Shown: positions 43,115 to 53,300 of the stretch, piece by piece
Numbering within the stretch: position 1 is the first letter of the stretch
Layout: each line of letters begins with the position of its first letter
Source of the DNA: Pseudomonas sp. 7P_10.2_Bac1
Lineage (GTDB): Bacteria; Pseudomonadota; Gammaproteobacteria; Pseudomonadales; Pseudomonadaceae
DNA: 64,000 bases
Assembly: GCF_025465935.1 (NCBI RefSeq)
Contig: NZ_JANLNV010000085.1
Span: forward strand, 110,409 to 174,408
Reading direction: 5' to 3'
Notes under the pieces: generated by a model
What the model saw: only the letters and a program-made list of their open reading frames with translations
Told to the model about the DNA's origin: nothing
Databases searched by the model: none
Translations under genes and position numbers: made by a program

Positions 43115-44100
43115 CCCAATTTTCGAAGATCCAGGTGACACCCGAGCAGGAGCGCACCGCCCTGCAATGGCTGAGCGTGCTGCACGATCAGCCCGACAGC
43201 GGCGACCAGGCGACCTTCAGCCGCTGGCTGCAAGCCGATCCGGCTCACGCTGAAGCCTACGCCCAGGCACAAGTGATCTGGGAACTGAGTGAAGTGGCGG
43301 GCAGCACGCTGGCTAATGAAGAGGCGCTGGTGATGCAGCGCTACCTGACGCAGATGAACACCCACCGCCGTACGCGTCTGGTCCGCTGGTCCAGCGGCCT
43401 GGCCGTGGCGGCTTGCCTGTTGCTGATGTTGGGTGTGCTGGCCGGTTGGCAGCCGATGCGCTGGATGAATGACCTGGGCGCCGATTACGTCAGCGCGCCG
43501 GGGCAGGTGCGCACACTGACCCTGGCCGATCAATCCGAAGTGACGCTGGGGGCCGACAGTGCCATTGCGGTGAACTTCAAGGGTAATGAGCGACACGTCG
43601 AATTGCGTCGGGGTATGGCGTTTTTTCACGTCACCCACACCGGCCAGCCCTTTGTAGTGGATGCCGACGGCGGCGAAGCCCGGGTCTTGGGCACCGAGTT
43701 TGAGGTTCGCCTGCAATCGGGGGGCGCACAGGTCACAGTGTTGTCCGGGCGGGTGGGGGTCAAGGCGGACAAAAATGCCCCGCAGCAGATCCTCACTGCC
43801 GATCAACAAGTGGCCTACGCCGCTGGCACGGCAGACACCGTGCACCGCGTCGACAGCCTCGCGCAACTGGGCTGGCGCACGGGCTGGCTGACGTACTACA
43901 AAACACCGATGGCCGACGTCGTGGCCGATCTCAAACGCTACTACCCGGGGCGCATCGTGCTGCTCAACGCAGAGTTGGGGGACCGACGCATCAGCGGCAG
44001 CTTCTCCAGCCGCGACCCGCAAGCGGTGATTAATTCGCTGCAAGGGGTGCTGGGATTTGAACAGCACAGCGTGTTTGGGCGGTTGATTGTGCTGCGTTGA
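43111..44100 (+). CDS. FecR-family anti-sigma factor (second system)
   Basis: 329-aa FecR-like protein. N-terminal cytoplasmic domain (ALQWLSVLHDQPDSGDQATF, WLQADPAHAEAYAQAQVIWE), membrane segment about 96-112 (LAVAACLLLMLGVLAGW), FecR periplasmic domain (YVSAPGQVRTLTLADQSEV), and STN-contacting C-terminus (GRIVLLNAELGDRRISGSFS). GTG start overlapping the sigma gene by 4 bases. It works with the receptor downstream. Confidence 0.92.
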   Translation: MTQFSKIQVTPEQERTALQWLSVLHDQPDSGDQATFSRWLQADPAHAEAYAQAQVIWELSEVAGSTLANEEALVMQRYLTQMNTHRRTRLVRWSSGLAVAACLLLMLGVLAGWQPMRWMNDLGADYVSAPGQVRTLTLADQSEVTLGADSAIAVNFKGNERHVELRRGMAFFHVTHTGQPFVVDADGGEARVLGTEFEVRLQSGGAQVTVLSGRVGVKADKNAPQQILTADQQVAYAAGTADTVHRVDSLAQLGWRTGWLTYYKTPMADVVADLKRYYPGRIVLLNAELGDRRISGSFSSRDPQAVINSLQGVLGFEQHSVFGRLIVLR

Positions 44101-44193
44101 CGATTTGCCCTGGAGACTTCTTAACCGTCGAAATAAAAATTATTTTCGGCAGCAGGTGAGGTAACCCCCGGGCTCATCCGTGTAGTGCTTGAA

Positions 44194-44212
44194 AATGCGA
44201 AAAGTTCGCATT
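44194..44212 (+). promoter_or_regulatory. Fur-box-like palindrome before the siderophore receptor gene
   Basis: AATGCGAA-AAG-TTCGCATT, 19 bases, 8-bp arms with perfect symmetry. AATG..AA...TT..CATT agrees with the Fur consensus AATGATAATNATTATCATT at 12 of 18 arm positions. It is 24 bp upstream of the receptor ATG. Confidence 0.6.
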
Positions 44213-44235
44213 CCGTAGCAGGTCACACACAGGTC

Positions 44236-46677
44236 ATGAGCATGAAGTCCAGGGCAAGGTCGGCGGCAGGTGGTTCGGTTAAACAGTGGATGGGCGCATC
44301 TGCGTTGGTGATGGCAGGCCTGGCGCTCAGCCCGTTGAGCGTGGCGTTGGCGCAAGACGTTGTCCAGCAGCAGGCGGTGGCGCTGTTTGATTTCAATCTG
44401 CCGGCCAAACCCTTGCCTCAGGCACTCAACGATTTCAGCCGCCTGACCGGCCTCAGTGTGGTCTACACCGATGAAGCGCCGTTCGGCCTGCAAGCCCCGG
44501 CTGTCAAAGGCCGCATGAGTGCGGATCAGGCCCTGCAGCAATTACTGGCGCATTCCGGGTTCAATGTGCGCCGTATCGACGGCGCCACCTATGCCCTTGA
44601 GCCGCAGCCGACGGGTGATGCCTTGAATCTGGGAGCGACCAGCATTACCTCGCAGATGCAAAACGACACTACGTATCAGCCGCCAGCAGTCTCGTCAGTG
44701 ATGCGCGGCACGGGTTCGTCGATGGAAACTCCGCAAACCATCAACGTGGTGGCCGCCCAGGTGATTCGCGATCAGGCGCCGCGCAACCTGGATGACGCGT
44801 TGAACAACATCAGCGGCATCACCCAAGGCAATACGCTGGGCAGCACCCAGGACTCGGTCATGAAGCGTGGCTTTGGTGACAACCGTGATGGCTCGATCAT
44901 GCGCGATGGCATGCCCATCGTGCAGGGGCGGGCGCTCAACGCCACCGCTGATCGTGTCGAAGTATTGAAAGGCCCAGCGTCGCTGCTCTACGGCATTCAG
45001 GACCCCGGCGGGGTGGTCAACGTGGTCAGCAAAAAGCCGCAGTTGGAGCAGTACAACGCCCTGACCGTACGCGGTTCGAGCTACGGATCGGGTAAAAATG
45101 GCAGCGGCGGCAGCCTGGACAGCACTGGGGCCCTGGGTGATTCAGGGCTGGCGTACCGGATGATCATCGACCACGAAGACGAAGATTACTGGCGCAACTT
45201 TGGCGTGCACCGTGAAACCCTGGTGGCGCCCTCGCTGGCCTGGTACGGCGATAACACCCAAGTGTTGCTGGCCTACGAGCACCGCGAATTTCTCTCGCCG
45301 TTTGATCGCGGCACCGCCATCAACCCCCAGACCAATCGCCCGCTGGACATCCCGGCCACTCGTCGTCTGGATGAACCGTTCAACAACATGCAAGGGCGCT
45401 CTGATCTGTACCGTCTTGAAGTCGATCACGACATCAATGATGACTGGAAAGCCCACGCCGGCTTTAGCTGGAACCGCGAAACCTACGACGCCAGCCAGGT
45501 GCGGGTGACGGCGGTTGATCCGCAGACCGGCACCTTGACCCGTAAAATGGATGGCACCAAAGGCGCCAACACCACCGACCGCTTCTCCACGGTCAGCTTG
45601 CAAGGCAAAGTCCAATTGGCGGGCATGCAGCATGATCTGGTGTTCGGTGCCGACGATGAGTACCGCAAAATCTACCGCGCCGAGCTGATCCGGCAAGACA
45701 GCCAGTCCACGTTCAACTACGAAGACCCGGTCTATGGCAATGAAGTGCCGGGTACCACGGTCAGCCCTAAAGACAGCAATCAGACGGACTTGCTGCGCAG
45801 CGACTCGCTGTTTGCCCAAGACTCCGTTCATCTCACCGATCAATGGATTCTGGTGGCTGGAGCGCGCTTTCAGAAGTACGACCAACTGGGCGGCAAAGCC
45901 ATTCCGTTCAAGGCCAGTACCGATACCAACGGCGTGAAATGGGTGCCGCGTGCCGGGTTGGTATACCGCTACACCGATGAGCTTTCTTTTTATGGCAGCT
46001 ACACCGAATCATTCAAACCAAACTCCAGCATTGCTCCGTTGAGTGGTGGTGTGGTGCTGGATTCAGCGGTTGCACCTGAGCAGGCCAAATCCTGGGAACT
46101 GGGCGCCAAGCTGGACATTCCGGGGCGGATCACCGGCACCGTGGCCTTGTACGACATCAAGAAGCGTAACGTGTTGGTGTCGACCACCGTGGGCCGGGAC
46201 ACCATTTACTCGACAGCAGGCCAAGTGCGCTCCCGTGGCCTTGAGCTGGATGTCAGCGGCCAGTTGAGCGACAACTGGAGCCTGATCGGCAGCTATGCCT
46301 ACACCGATGCTGAAGTGACCAAAGACAACCTTTACCAAGGTATGCGCTTACAGAACGTGGCCAAAAACAGCGGCTCGGTGTCGGCGGTTTATGATTTCGG
46401 CAGCCTCATTGGCGGTGACAAATTGCGCGTCGGTGCAGGTGCCCGTTATGTGGGCGAACGGGCAGGTGATGCCCTGAACGACTTCGATCTGCCTGCCTAC
46501 ACCGTGGCAGATGCCTTCGCCACCTACGACACCCGCATCGAAGGGCAGCAAGTCAGGTTCCAGTTCAACGTCAAAAACCTGTTTGACCGCACGTACTACA
46601 CCTCGGCAGCCAGCCGCACCTTCGTCTCGATTGGCGATTCACGGCAGTTCACCCTCGCCAGCACCCTGGAGTTTTAA
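44236..46677 (+). CDS. TonB-dependent siderophore receptor with signalling domain (FiuA/FoxA-like)
   Basis: 813-aa outer-membrane receptor. Signal peptide about 1-38, with ALVMAGLALSPLSVALAQ. STN domain about 50-125 (LPQALNDFSRLTGLSVVYTD). Plug from about 155 (METPQTINVVAAQVIRDQAP, DRVEVLKGPASLLYGIQDPG). Barrel to the terminal LASTLEF. The plug features fit ferrichrome/ferrioxamine-type receptors (FiuA, FoxA), but the ligand is not determined from sequence. It is preceded by its sigma and anti-sigma genes. The start at 44236 (MSMKSRARS) is chosen since it directly precedes the signal peptide. Confidence 0.9.
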   Translation: MSMKSRARSAAGGSVKQWMGASALVMAGLALSPLSVALAQDVVQQQAVALFDFNLPAKPLPQALNDFSRLTGLSVVYTDEAPFGLQAPAVKGRMSADQALQQLLAHSGFNVRRIDGATYALEPQPTGDALNLGATSITSQMQNDTTYQPPAVSSVMRGTGSSMETPQTINVVAAQVIRDQAPRNLDDALNNISGITQGNTLGSTQDSVMKRGFGDNRDGSIMRDGMPIVQGRALNATADRVEVLKGPASLLYGIQDPGGVVNVVSKKPQLEQYNALTVRGSSYGSGKNGSGGSLDSTGALGDSGLAYRMIIDHEDEDYWRNFGVHRETLVAPSLAWYGDNTQVLLAYEHREFLSPFDRGTAINPQTNRPLDIPATRRLDEPFNNMQGRSDLYRLEVDHDINDDWKAHAGFSWNRETYDASQVRVTAVDPQTGTLTRKMDGTKGANTTDRFSTVSLQGKVQLAGMQHDLVFGADDEYRKIYRAELIRQDSQSTFNYEDPVYGNEVPGTTVSPKDSNQTDLLRSDSLFAQDSVHLTDQWILVAGARFQKYDQLGGKAIPFKASTDTNGVKWVPRAGLVYRYTDELSFYGSYTESFKPNSSIAPLSGGVVLDSAVAPEQAKSWELGAKLDIPGRITGTVALYDIKKRNVLVSTTVGRDTIYSTAGQVRSRGLELDVSGQLSDNWSLIGSYAYTDAEVTKDNLYQGMRLQNVAKNSGSVSAVYDFGSLIGGDKLRVGAGARYVGERAGDALNDFDLPAYTVADAFATYDTRIEGQQVRFQFNVKNLFDRTYYTSAASRTFVSIGDSRQFTLASTLEF

Positions 46678-46696
46678 ACGCCTGGGACAACCTCTT

Positions 46697-46726
46697 TGGT
46701 GGGCGCGGGCTTGCTCGCTCCCACAG
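46697..46726. repeat. REP half-element
   Basis: GTGGGCGCGGGCTTGCTCGCTCCCACAG, a single compact copy of the REP arm, just after the receptor gene. The following 230 bases to the PAAR relic show no gene. Confidence 0.6.
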
Positions 46727-46957
46727 CAAAATTGATCACGCTCCGGCAGACCCTGTCGAAGGTGCTGGCCAATTTTTGTCTTGGGTAATTAATAACTTTC
46801 AGAAAAGTCCGATTTACTTCTGGTGCACGCAGATCCAGGGTGCTGGCTTTCAATCAAACTATTTCACTCATTGTCATCAACACGGATGCGCACCAGACAC
46901 AGTGCATTCGCGCAAATGGCAAAAGGAAAGTAGTCCAAAGCACTCAGGACCCTCCAA

Positions 46958-47095
46958 ATGCATGCCTCATTGACCTTGTTGTATACCCGTGAGGCCTGCC
47001 CTGACTATCTGCGAACGCTAAATGACTCGCTCTTTTCTGAGCAGCAAGGCAGGGGGCCGATGCCGGATGATTTCGATCTTTCGGTTGAGGGCTGA
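46958..47095 (+). pseudogene. Short ORF, probable 3' remnant of a type VI adaptor or related gene
   Basis: 45-aa frame (LTLLYTREACPDYLRTLNDS, then MPDDFDLSVEG) ending 3 bases before the PAAR start. The tight spacing to a PAAR gene and the lack of upstream continuation suggest the tail of a deleted partner such as a chaperone/adaptor. I do not recognise the family. Confidence 0.35.
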
Positions 47096-47098
47096 GCC

Positions 47099-47628
47099 AT
47101 GGGACGAGGAAGTGTCAACGGCATAGGGCAAGGTCTGCATGGTGACCTGACGACCACTGGCGCGGTGTGTATCAGCAGTTTGGCAAGTGCTATACAAGGA
47201 GGCAGAGGCGTATTACGGCTCGGGGATAAAACGACACCCTGCCCGCAATGCGGAAAAATCGGCGTCATCGTTGATAGCCTGCCATCCATGGTTTGGATGG
47301 GCATTGCGACGGTACTGGATGGCGCAGCCATTCATTGCGGCTGTCCTGCCGGGCATAACCGCCTGATCGCACCTGCCAACGCGCGCTCTGTAACGCAAAA
47401 CACCTCAAGCCGCGTAGCCGTCACCTCAGAAACTCCAACCCAAACCCCCGCTGTCACGCGCGCAACGCGCCCGACACACTTCACATCGGCTTCCACTCCA
47501 TCCTTCGGCCTCACGGAAACACTGTGCTTAAAGCAGCCGCGCAGTTTGACGCCCTGTTAAACAGCACCGAACGGCATCGGATCGAACAGGCCATTGATGA
47601 TATTGCCAAAGGTCAGGGCGCCCGATGA
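47099..47628 (+). pseudogene. PAAR-domain type VI effector relic (truncated, frameshifted)
   Basis: The N-terminal ~105 residues form a PAAR-type domain (GDLTTTGAVCISSLAS, GVLRLGDKTTPCPQCGKIGV, TVLDGAAIHCGCPAGHNRLI). PAAR proteins cap the type VI spike and usually carry a toxin C-terminus. Here the frame ends at 47560 in an unnatural tail. Another frame running through about 47460-47628 instead reads APDTLHIGFHSILR and then FDALLNSTERHRIEQAIDD, ending in a stop that overlaps the next ATG (ATGA). That looks like the original C-terminus. The gene therefore appears to have lost its middle and its frame. Confidence 0.65.
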
Positions 47629-48238
47629 GCCGGACCTGGCCAACAGGTTGGCGACGTGCCGGGCTTGGGCTAATTGTTGTTGCACTTCTGGTATGGGCGT
47701 AGCGCGTTTTTTTGCCGATGAACCGGAAATTGCGTTAATACCCGGCGAGCCCTGGGAGGACATGCGTCAGCGCTCCAGTGCCGCAATTGATCCCGCCATT
47801 CCCGGAGAAATTTGGGGAAGACTTCCGAAGTCTGATGCACGCCTTCGCCTCATAGATCCTCAATACGGTTTCGTAACCCCGGCTGCTCGTTTTTTTATGG
47901 TTAGCTTCAAAAATGAACGAATCGAAAATGTCAGTTTGTCCCCTCAAGTCGAGCCCTTATTACTCGACGACACCCTCAAGGTCGTACTGGATTTACAGGA
48001 GCAATGGCGCCAAGGGGGCTGGGTGCCCATACGAGTCAATTACGACCCCCCGTTCGCCGACACCCCACAATGGCGTGCTCAATTACGCAATGTGAACAAA
48101 GGGGGGACGTCTTATTGGCAGGCGGGAGACAAATACCAAGTGATGCTGGTAGTTAACCGCTTCAAGGATTATCGGCACCCCACAGAGGAGCGATATCTCA
48201 TCAAATTGGACTTGGCCCAACCGTGGGTAACACAGTGA
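47625..48238 (+). pseudogene. Frameshifted membrane-anchored protein, PAAR-associated (putative immunity or partner)
   Basis: From ATG 47625 (overlapping the preceding stop), one frame gives MSRTWPTGWRRAGLGLIVVA followed by LLVWA, an N-terminal membrane anchor, then a stop at 47698. The remaining coding continues in another frame from about 47693 to 48238: EIALIPGEPWEDMRQRSSAA, ARLRLIDPQYGFVTPAARFF, LLLDDTLKVVLDLQEQWRQG, NVNKGGTSYWQAGDKYQVML and PTEERYLIKLDLAQPW. A single-base deletion near the join would explain it. The body is typical of a conserved Pseudomonas protein found by PAAR effectors, of unknown function. Confidence 0.55.
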
Positions 48239-48361
48239 CCCGCCACTCAATGTGGCGGTCAATTTTTCTCATCGTGCACGCCCAGCAAACCTTCGTTTGA
48301 TGGGCGCGCAGAACAATCGCAGTTAATCCTGATCGATGCCGATGAGGTGCAGGCCATTGCG

Positions 48362-49237
48362 TTATGGCTTGTACACCGCCCGGTATTCTCCCGGCGTGGC
48401 GCCCATGCTCTGTTTGAACCGATTGGTGAAATGGCTGGCGCTGGCAAAGCCACAGGCCAGGGCGATATCGCCCAGCGCCAGGGAGCTATTGCGCAATAAA
48501 TCACGCGCGCGGGCCATGCGCCGGGCCAGCACGTATTGATGCGGCGGCACGCCAAAGCTTTCGCGGAACATGCGGGCAAAGTGGTAGGGCGACAGCGCGC
48601 AATGCGCCGCCAACTGTCCGATGCTGATCGGCTCGGCCAGTGAGTGTTCAATGTGCTCAACCAGTTGACGACGCTGATGCGCCGCCAGCCCGCCCTTGAG
48701 TTGCAGACCGTCGCGCAGGCCCACCTGATTCAGCAACGCATGATCGAGCAGCTCACTGGCCAGCGTGCTGGTTAAAAGACGCTCGCCCGGCTCGCTCCAG
48801 TTCAGTTTGATCAGTTGATGAAAGCGCAGGCTTTGCTGCGGGTCTTCCTGAAAAGTCAGTTCGCGCAGTTGCAGGCTGCGCGGTTCGCGGTCGAGCAGGG
48901 TGATGCAACCCAGGGCGAATTGCGCCTGGCTGACATACACGTGGGCCAGGCGGATTTCGCCATTGATGATCCACGAAGACTGATGCCCGGCGGGCAGCAC
49001 GCAAAGCTTGCCCGGCGAGCCTTTGCTGCCCGGTTTTTCGCGACGAAAGGTACCGGTACCGCCCGAGATGTAGCACGACAAGGTGTGATGTGTCGGCGCT
49101 TCGTAGGTCCGTGCGTCGTGATGGTTGCTCCACAACGCCGCAGCCATGCCGTCGCCCAGCTCGCAGCTGTGCTCCAGTCGTGAATTGGGCGAGCTGCCCA
49201 TGGCTTGAAAGACTTGCAGGGTGTGCAGTGTGTGCAT
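48362..49237 (-). CDS. AraC-family transcriptional regulator
   Basis: 291-aa regulator with an N-terminal cupin-like sensing half (about 1-170, HHTLSCYISGGTGTFRRE) and two C-terminal helix-turn-helix motifs (LAEPISIGQLAAHCALSPYH, and DIALACGFASASHFTNRFKQ), ending GATPGEYRAVYKP. The ATG at 49237 has GGAG 8 bases upstream. It is divergent from the EamA transporter gene (135-bp gap), which it may regulate. Confidence 0.92.
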   Translation of the reverse strand: MHTLHTLQVFQAMGSSPNSRLEHSCELGDGMAAALWSNHHDARTYEAPTHHTLSCYISGGTGTFRREKPGSKGSPGKLCVLPAGHQSSWIINGEIRLAHVYVSQAQFALGCITLLDREPRSLQLRELTFQEDPQQSLRFHQLIKLNWSEPGERLLTSTLASELLDHALLNQVGLRDGLQLKGGLAAHQRRQLVEHIEHSLAEPISIGQLAAHCALSPYHFARMFRESFGVPPHQYVLARRMARARDLLRNSSLALGDIALACGFASASHFTNRFKQSMGATPGEYRAVYKP

Positions 49238-49372
49238 GGTCAGTTCTCCAACGCTTTGCATCCTACTCCCTCACGCACCGCCTGCCAGCCCCGCACAAAC
49301 AAAAGCGCAAGAATCTGCAAGTGCCGCAAGACCGCCTGGCTGCACACTGAAGGCCATTGACTGGAGTGCGCC

Positions 49373-50278
49373 ATGAACCTGTTTTTGTATGTGTTAACTG
49401 TGCTGATCTGGGGCACCACATGGATCGCCCTCAAGCTGCAATTGGGGGTTGTGGCGATTCCGGTGTCGATTGTGTACCGCTTTGGCCTGGCCGCGTTGGT
49501 GCTGTTTGCGGTGTTGCTGCTCAGCCGCAAGCTGCAGGTCATGAATCGTCGCGGCCACCTGATTTGTCTGGCCCAGGGCTTGTGTCTGTTTTGCGTGAAT
49601 TTCATGTGTTTTTTGACCGCCAGCCAGTGGGTGCCGACGGGGTTGATTGCAGTGGTGTTCTCCACGGCCACGCTGTGGAACGCCTTGAATGCGCGGGTGT
49701 TCTTCAAACAAAAAATAGCCCGCAACGTGATTGCTGGCGGCTCGCTGGGGTTACTGGGGCTGGCGCTGTTGTTCTGGCCCGAATTGACCGGGCACACCGC
49801 GACCCCGCAGACCTTGCTGGGGCTGGGCCTGGCCTTGATCGGCACGATGTGTTTTTCGGCGGGCAACATGCTGTCCAGTTTGCAGCAAAAGGCCGGTCTC
49901 AAGCCGCTGACCACTAACGCCTGGGGCATGTTGTATGGCGCGAGCATGCTGGCGGTGTACTGCGCGTTTAACGGTATTGCCTTCGACATGGAATGGAACG
50001 CCCGCTATATAGGATCGCTGTTGTACCTGGTGATTCCTGGCTCGGTGATCGGCTTTACTGCGTACCTGACTTTGGTAGGGCGCATGGGCCCGGAGCGGGC
50101 AGCGTATTGCACGGTGCTGTTCCCACTGGTGGCGCTCAACGTGTCGGCATTTGTGGAAGGCTACCAGTGGACCGCACCCGCCCTGGCCGGGCTGGTGCTG
50201 GTGATGTTGGGCAATGTGCTGGTGTTCCGTAAGCCCAAGCCGATAATTGCGCGTGAAAAAAGCCACCGTATGGCCTGA
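49373..50278 (+). CDS. EamA-family (DMT) transporter
   Basis: 301-aa inner-membrane transporter of the drug/metabolite superfamily, with ten hydrophobic segments and two EamA repeats (first starts LTVLIWGTTWIALKLQL; second about residue 150, LGLGLALIGTMCFSAGNMLS). Substrate unknown; related members export amino acids and metabolites. GGAGTGCGCC precedes the ATG. Divergent from an AraC gene. Confidence 0.9.
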   Translation: MNLFLYVLTVLIWGTTWIALKLQLGVVAIPVSIVYRFGLAALVLFAVLLLSRKLQVMNRRGHLICLAQGLCLFCVNFMCFLTASQWVPTGLIAVVFSTATLWNALNARVFFKQKIARNVIAGGSLGLLGLALLFWPELTGHTATPQTLLGLGLALIGTMCFSAGNMLSSLQQKAGLKPLTTNAWGMLYGASMLAVYCAFNGIAFDMEWNARYIGSLLYLVIPGSVIGFTAYLTLVGRMGPERAAYCTVLFPLVALNVSAFVEGYQWTAPALAGLVLVMLGNVLVFRKPKPIIAREKSHRMA

Positions 50279-50349
50279 TTGCAGGTGTTCAGCTCAGGTG
50301 TGCGCAGGTGGTAGTTATCTAACGAGTTTTGAGAGGGCGCGTGGTTAGT

Positions 50350-50369
50350 CTCAGGATTTAACTCCTGAG
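50350..50369 (+). promoter_or_regulatory. Hairpin immediately upstream of the second LRR-NEL gene
   Basis: CTCAGGA-TTTAAC-TCCTGAG: a 7-bp perfect stem ending 8 bases before the ATG at 50378. It occludes the only purine-rich (AGGA) ribosome-binding candidate, so it may limit translation, or be a protein-binding site. Confidence 0.35.
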
Positions 50370-50377
50370 TAGCGCCC

Positions 50378-53300
50378 ATGCCCCTACCTGATCATGACGC
50401 CCCGGCTTCCCCTTTTTTAACTGCAACACAATGGGCCGAACACGCGGTCCTTGAGCATTTACATCAATCGGTCAGCAGCCAGTTCGCCTCGCTCACTGAT
50501 GCCGAACAACGTCGCTACCGTCACTTGGCGCAACAGTATGCAACGGCTACAAAAGACGTAGAACGTGAAGACCAGTCCCTGAAAGACGCGTTTCAAGCCC
50601 AAGGTGTCGCCCGCATTCGGGAGCGGTTACTGGCCGTGACCGGAAAAGACCTGGACCCGCTCAAGGTCTATATCCACACCCGGTACTTGCACACTCCGCA
50701 GAGGACGCTGCAATGGCCTCAACGCGCCAGACGTTCGCCGTCAACGGTTGAGGGTGAGCCCAGGCTCCCTGAGCCGCTCGCCCGCCTCGACGAGGGCACG
50801 CCCATGGCGCATGTGTTGAGCATGACCCTGTGGGAGGCGGCCTGTATGAACTTTGGTTTTCTTGCCTATTTTGCGAGTTACCGAAGCGACAGCCTGGTCA
50901 ATGCCAGTTTCATCAATCTGTCTCCGGGTGTTGGTTTCAGAACTGCGCAGGTTCCTGAAAACATCGACACGACGTCGCTGATCCCGGTGCAGGCGTTCAT
51001 TGATGCGGCGCGCAGCCTTAACCTGGGCGAAGAGCTTCAATTGCGGATCATCGAGAAGCTGCAGTTCAGCTCAACGCTTCAAAGCCTGATGCGCACGCAA
51101 ACAGCGGCGCATCTGCAGTTCAGCCTCATGGAGTTTTATCGAAGTTGTGGCCCGAACCCGCAAAAGCGGGCAGCTGTCCAGGCGCTCAGCACCGCACTAA
51201 ATAGTGGATCTACTGCTTTGACCGTCAGCCAGATTGTCTTGACGATCAAGTTCACGCCTGCAGAGTTGTTAAGTGGTCACGGGTTTCATCCGCAGCGGGG
51301 TTTTTCTGTCTCAACTCGTCCAGCACCGACAGCGCAAAAGGACGCCGGGCATTTCATCATTCCGTTTTATCAGCTTGAACTGCCGGGTACGAAGGGGGTG
51401 TTCAGTTTTTTTCCGGGACGCCCTAAAGGAGAGTTGCGTTGGCATGGGGTTCCCTCGCAGGTGATCGCTGACTTTCGCGAACAGTTACTCAAGGACCGCG
51501 CCGATAACAAGCTGGACTGGTTCCACGTGCAATTGTCCGAAGAGCTCAAGGACAAGTTGATAACGGTTGTCCCGCAGCCTGCCGGTGCGGGCACCCTTGG
51601 CTACACGATCCCGGGCCAGTTGCCTCCTCTGCGGCGAGAGTGGATAGCCTTTGACGATTTGGGCTTCAAGGTTGTCAGCGATCAAAACTCTCTGGAGTTA
51701 CCGCTTTTTTATTATCAATGCGGGCTCTATGCCAACCGCGCCTTGCAATTGGCGCAGGAGAAAAGCGCAAAAGACTGGCAAGACCTGGTGTCGGCAGTCA
51801 GTACCTTGTTTGACGAGTTGGCCGCGTTGTTATTGATCCCGATACCCGGTGCGGTCAAGGGCCTGAGCAGAGTCATTCAATTGCTGTTCCTGGGGAGCAC
51901 CGCCCAGGAGGCATTCAGTGCATTGGAGCAGTCGTCCCGGGGGGATCACAGCGGCGGCGCGCAACTGCTGCTCGATGCCCTCGATATTCTGGTCACGCCC
52001 TTGCTGAACAGGAAGGCGGGCACAGTGGCCCAGCTTCGCCACGCAAAAATGCTGCAACAAATGGGGCAACCCAGGACCTTTACCCGGGTTGATGGCCGCA
52101 CTGATCTCTGGCAAAGCGATGTGGCCCTTTTTACCCTGGCACCCTCGTCGGTCACTGACCACATGGTGTTGGATGAGCAAGGTATTTACCGTCAGGCCGG
52201 GCATGACTATGTCTTTCTGGAAAAAGACGGCCAGCGCCATGTTGTCGAAGTGGAACGCAACACGGATGGCACCTGGCGCGCAATTGCAAAGGTTGACCCC
52301 AATGCCTACAGGCCGCCTGTGGTGTGGGACGAAACGCAACGGCGCTGGCAATTGGCGCTGGATGACAGTCAGGGCTTGAGCGACAGTCAGTTGTTGTGCC
52401 GGATGGTGAGTGGCATGACTGCCCAGGTCGCGCAAAGGGCGCTGGATATCAGTGCAGTGAGCCGCGCCGATTTGCAGCGCCTGTGGGCTGGCGATCATGC
52501 ACCGTCAGCGCTGACAGATGCGGTGACCCGCTTTCAGGCCGATACCCAACTCCAGCGTTGCATCCAGGGCTTGAACCAGTATGGACAATCCCCCGCGATT
52601 CTTGAGGGGCCCGTGTTGTCGCTGATGCCCAGCCTTGAGTATTGGCCCAAGGGCACGCTGCTGATGGTGCTGGATAGCAGCGAGACTTTCAGCGAAGTGT
52701 ACGGTCAGGTTGCCTATCCTGCGGGCAGTCGCAATGGCGTGATTTTAAAGCGTCTGGATGACGGTGAACTGGTGACCACAACCTCTTTGCCCCTGAGGGC
52801 GTTCCCTGATGATCTGTTGACCGACGTCATCAAACAGTTGTCGTTGCCAACCGATAGGTTGCAGATGAGCCAGCAACTGGCGTCACAGCTCAACGTACAC
52901 AAAGACACTTTATTTACCGCGCTGACCGTGGGTAAGGATGAGCTCACGGCCAGCGGCATCACCGAAGGCCTGGTCGAATACCGGCCCACCGTCGCCGTGT
53001 CTCCCGTCGTGCTCGGGTTGCGCAGTGTTCACCCGGGGCTTTCCATGGCGCGTTGTCATGAGTTGCTGCGCCTTTATCCGGATCTGGCCCGGCATCTCAA
53101 CCACTTGAGTGACACGCTGCAACGCCACGCATTGCTGCGTTCAAGGCGCTTGCCCAAGCCTTTGCATGATGCGGTCTTCAGGGCTGTTTTTTCAGCAAGG
53201 GTTGAGCGGTTGCTGGATGCGGTATACCACCCTCGCGCGTTTAATCAGGACGTCGATCAATGGTTCAAGGAACTGTGCGCGTCCAAGCTCAAGCAATGGC

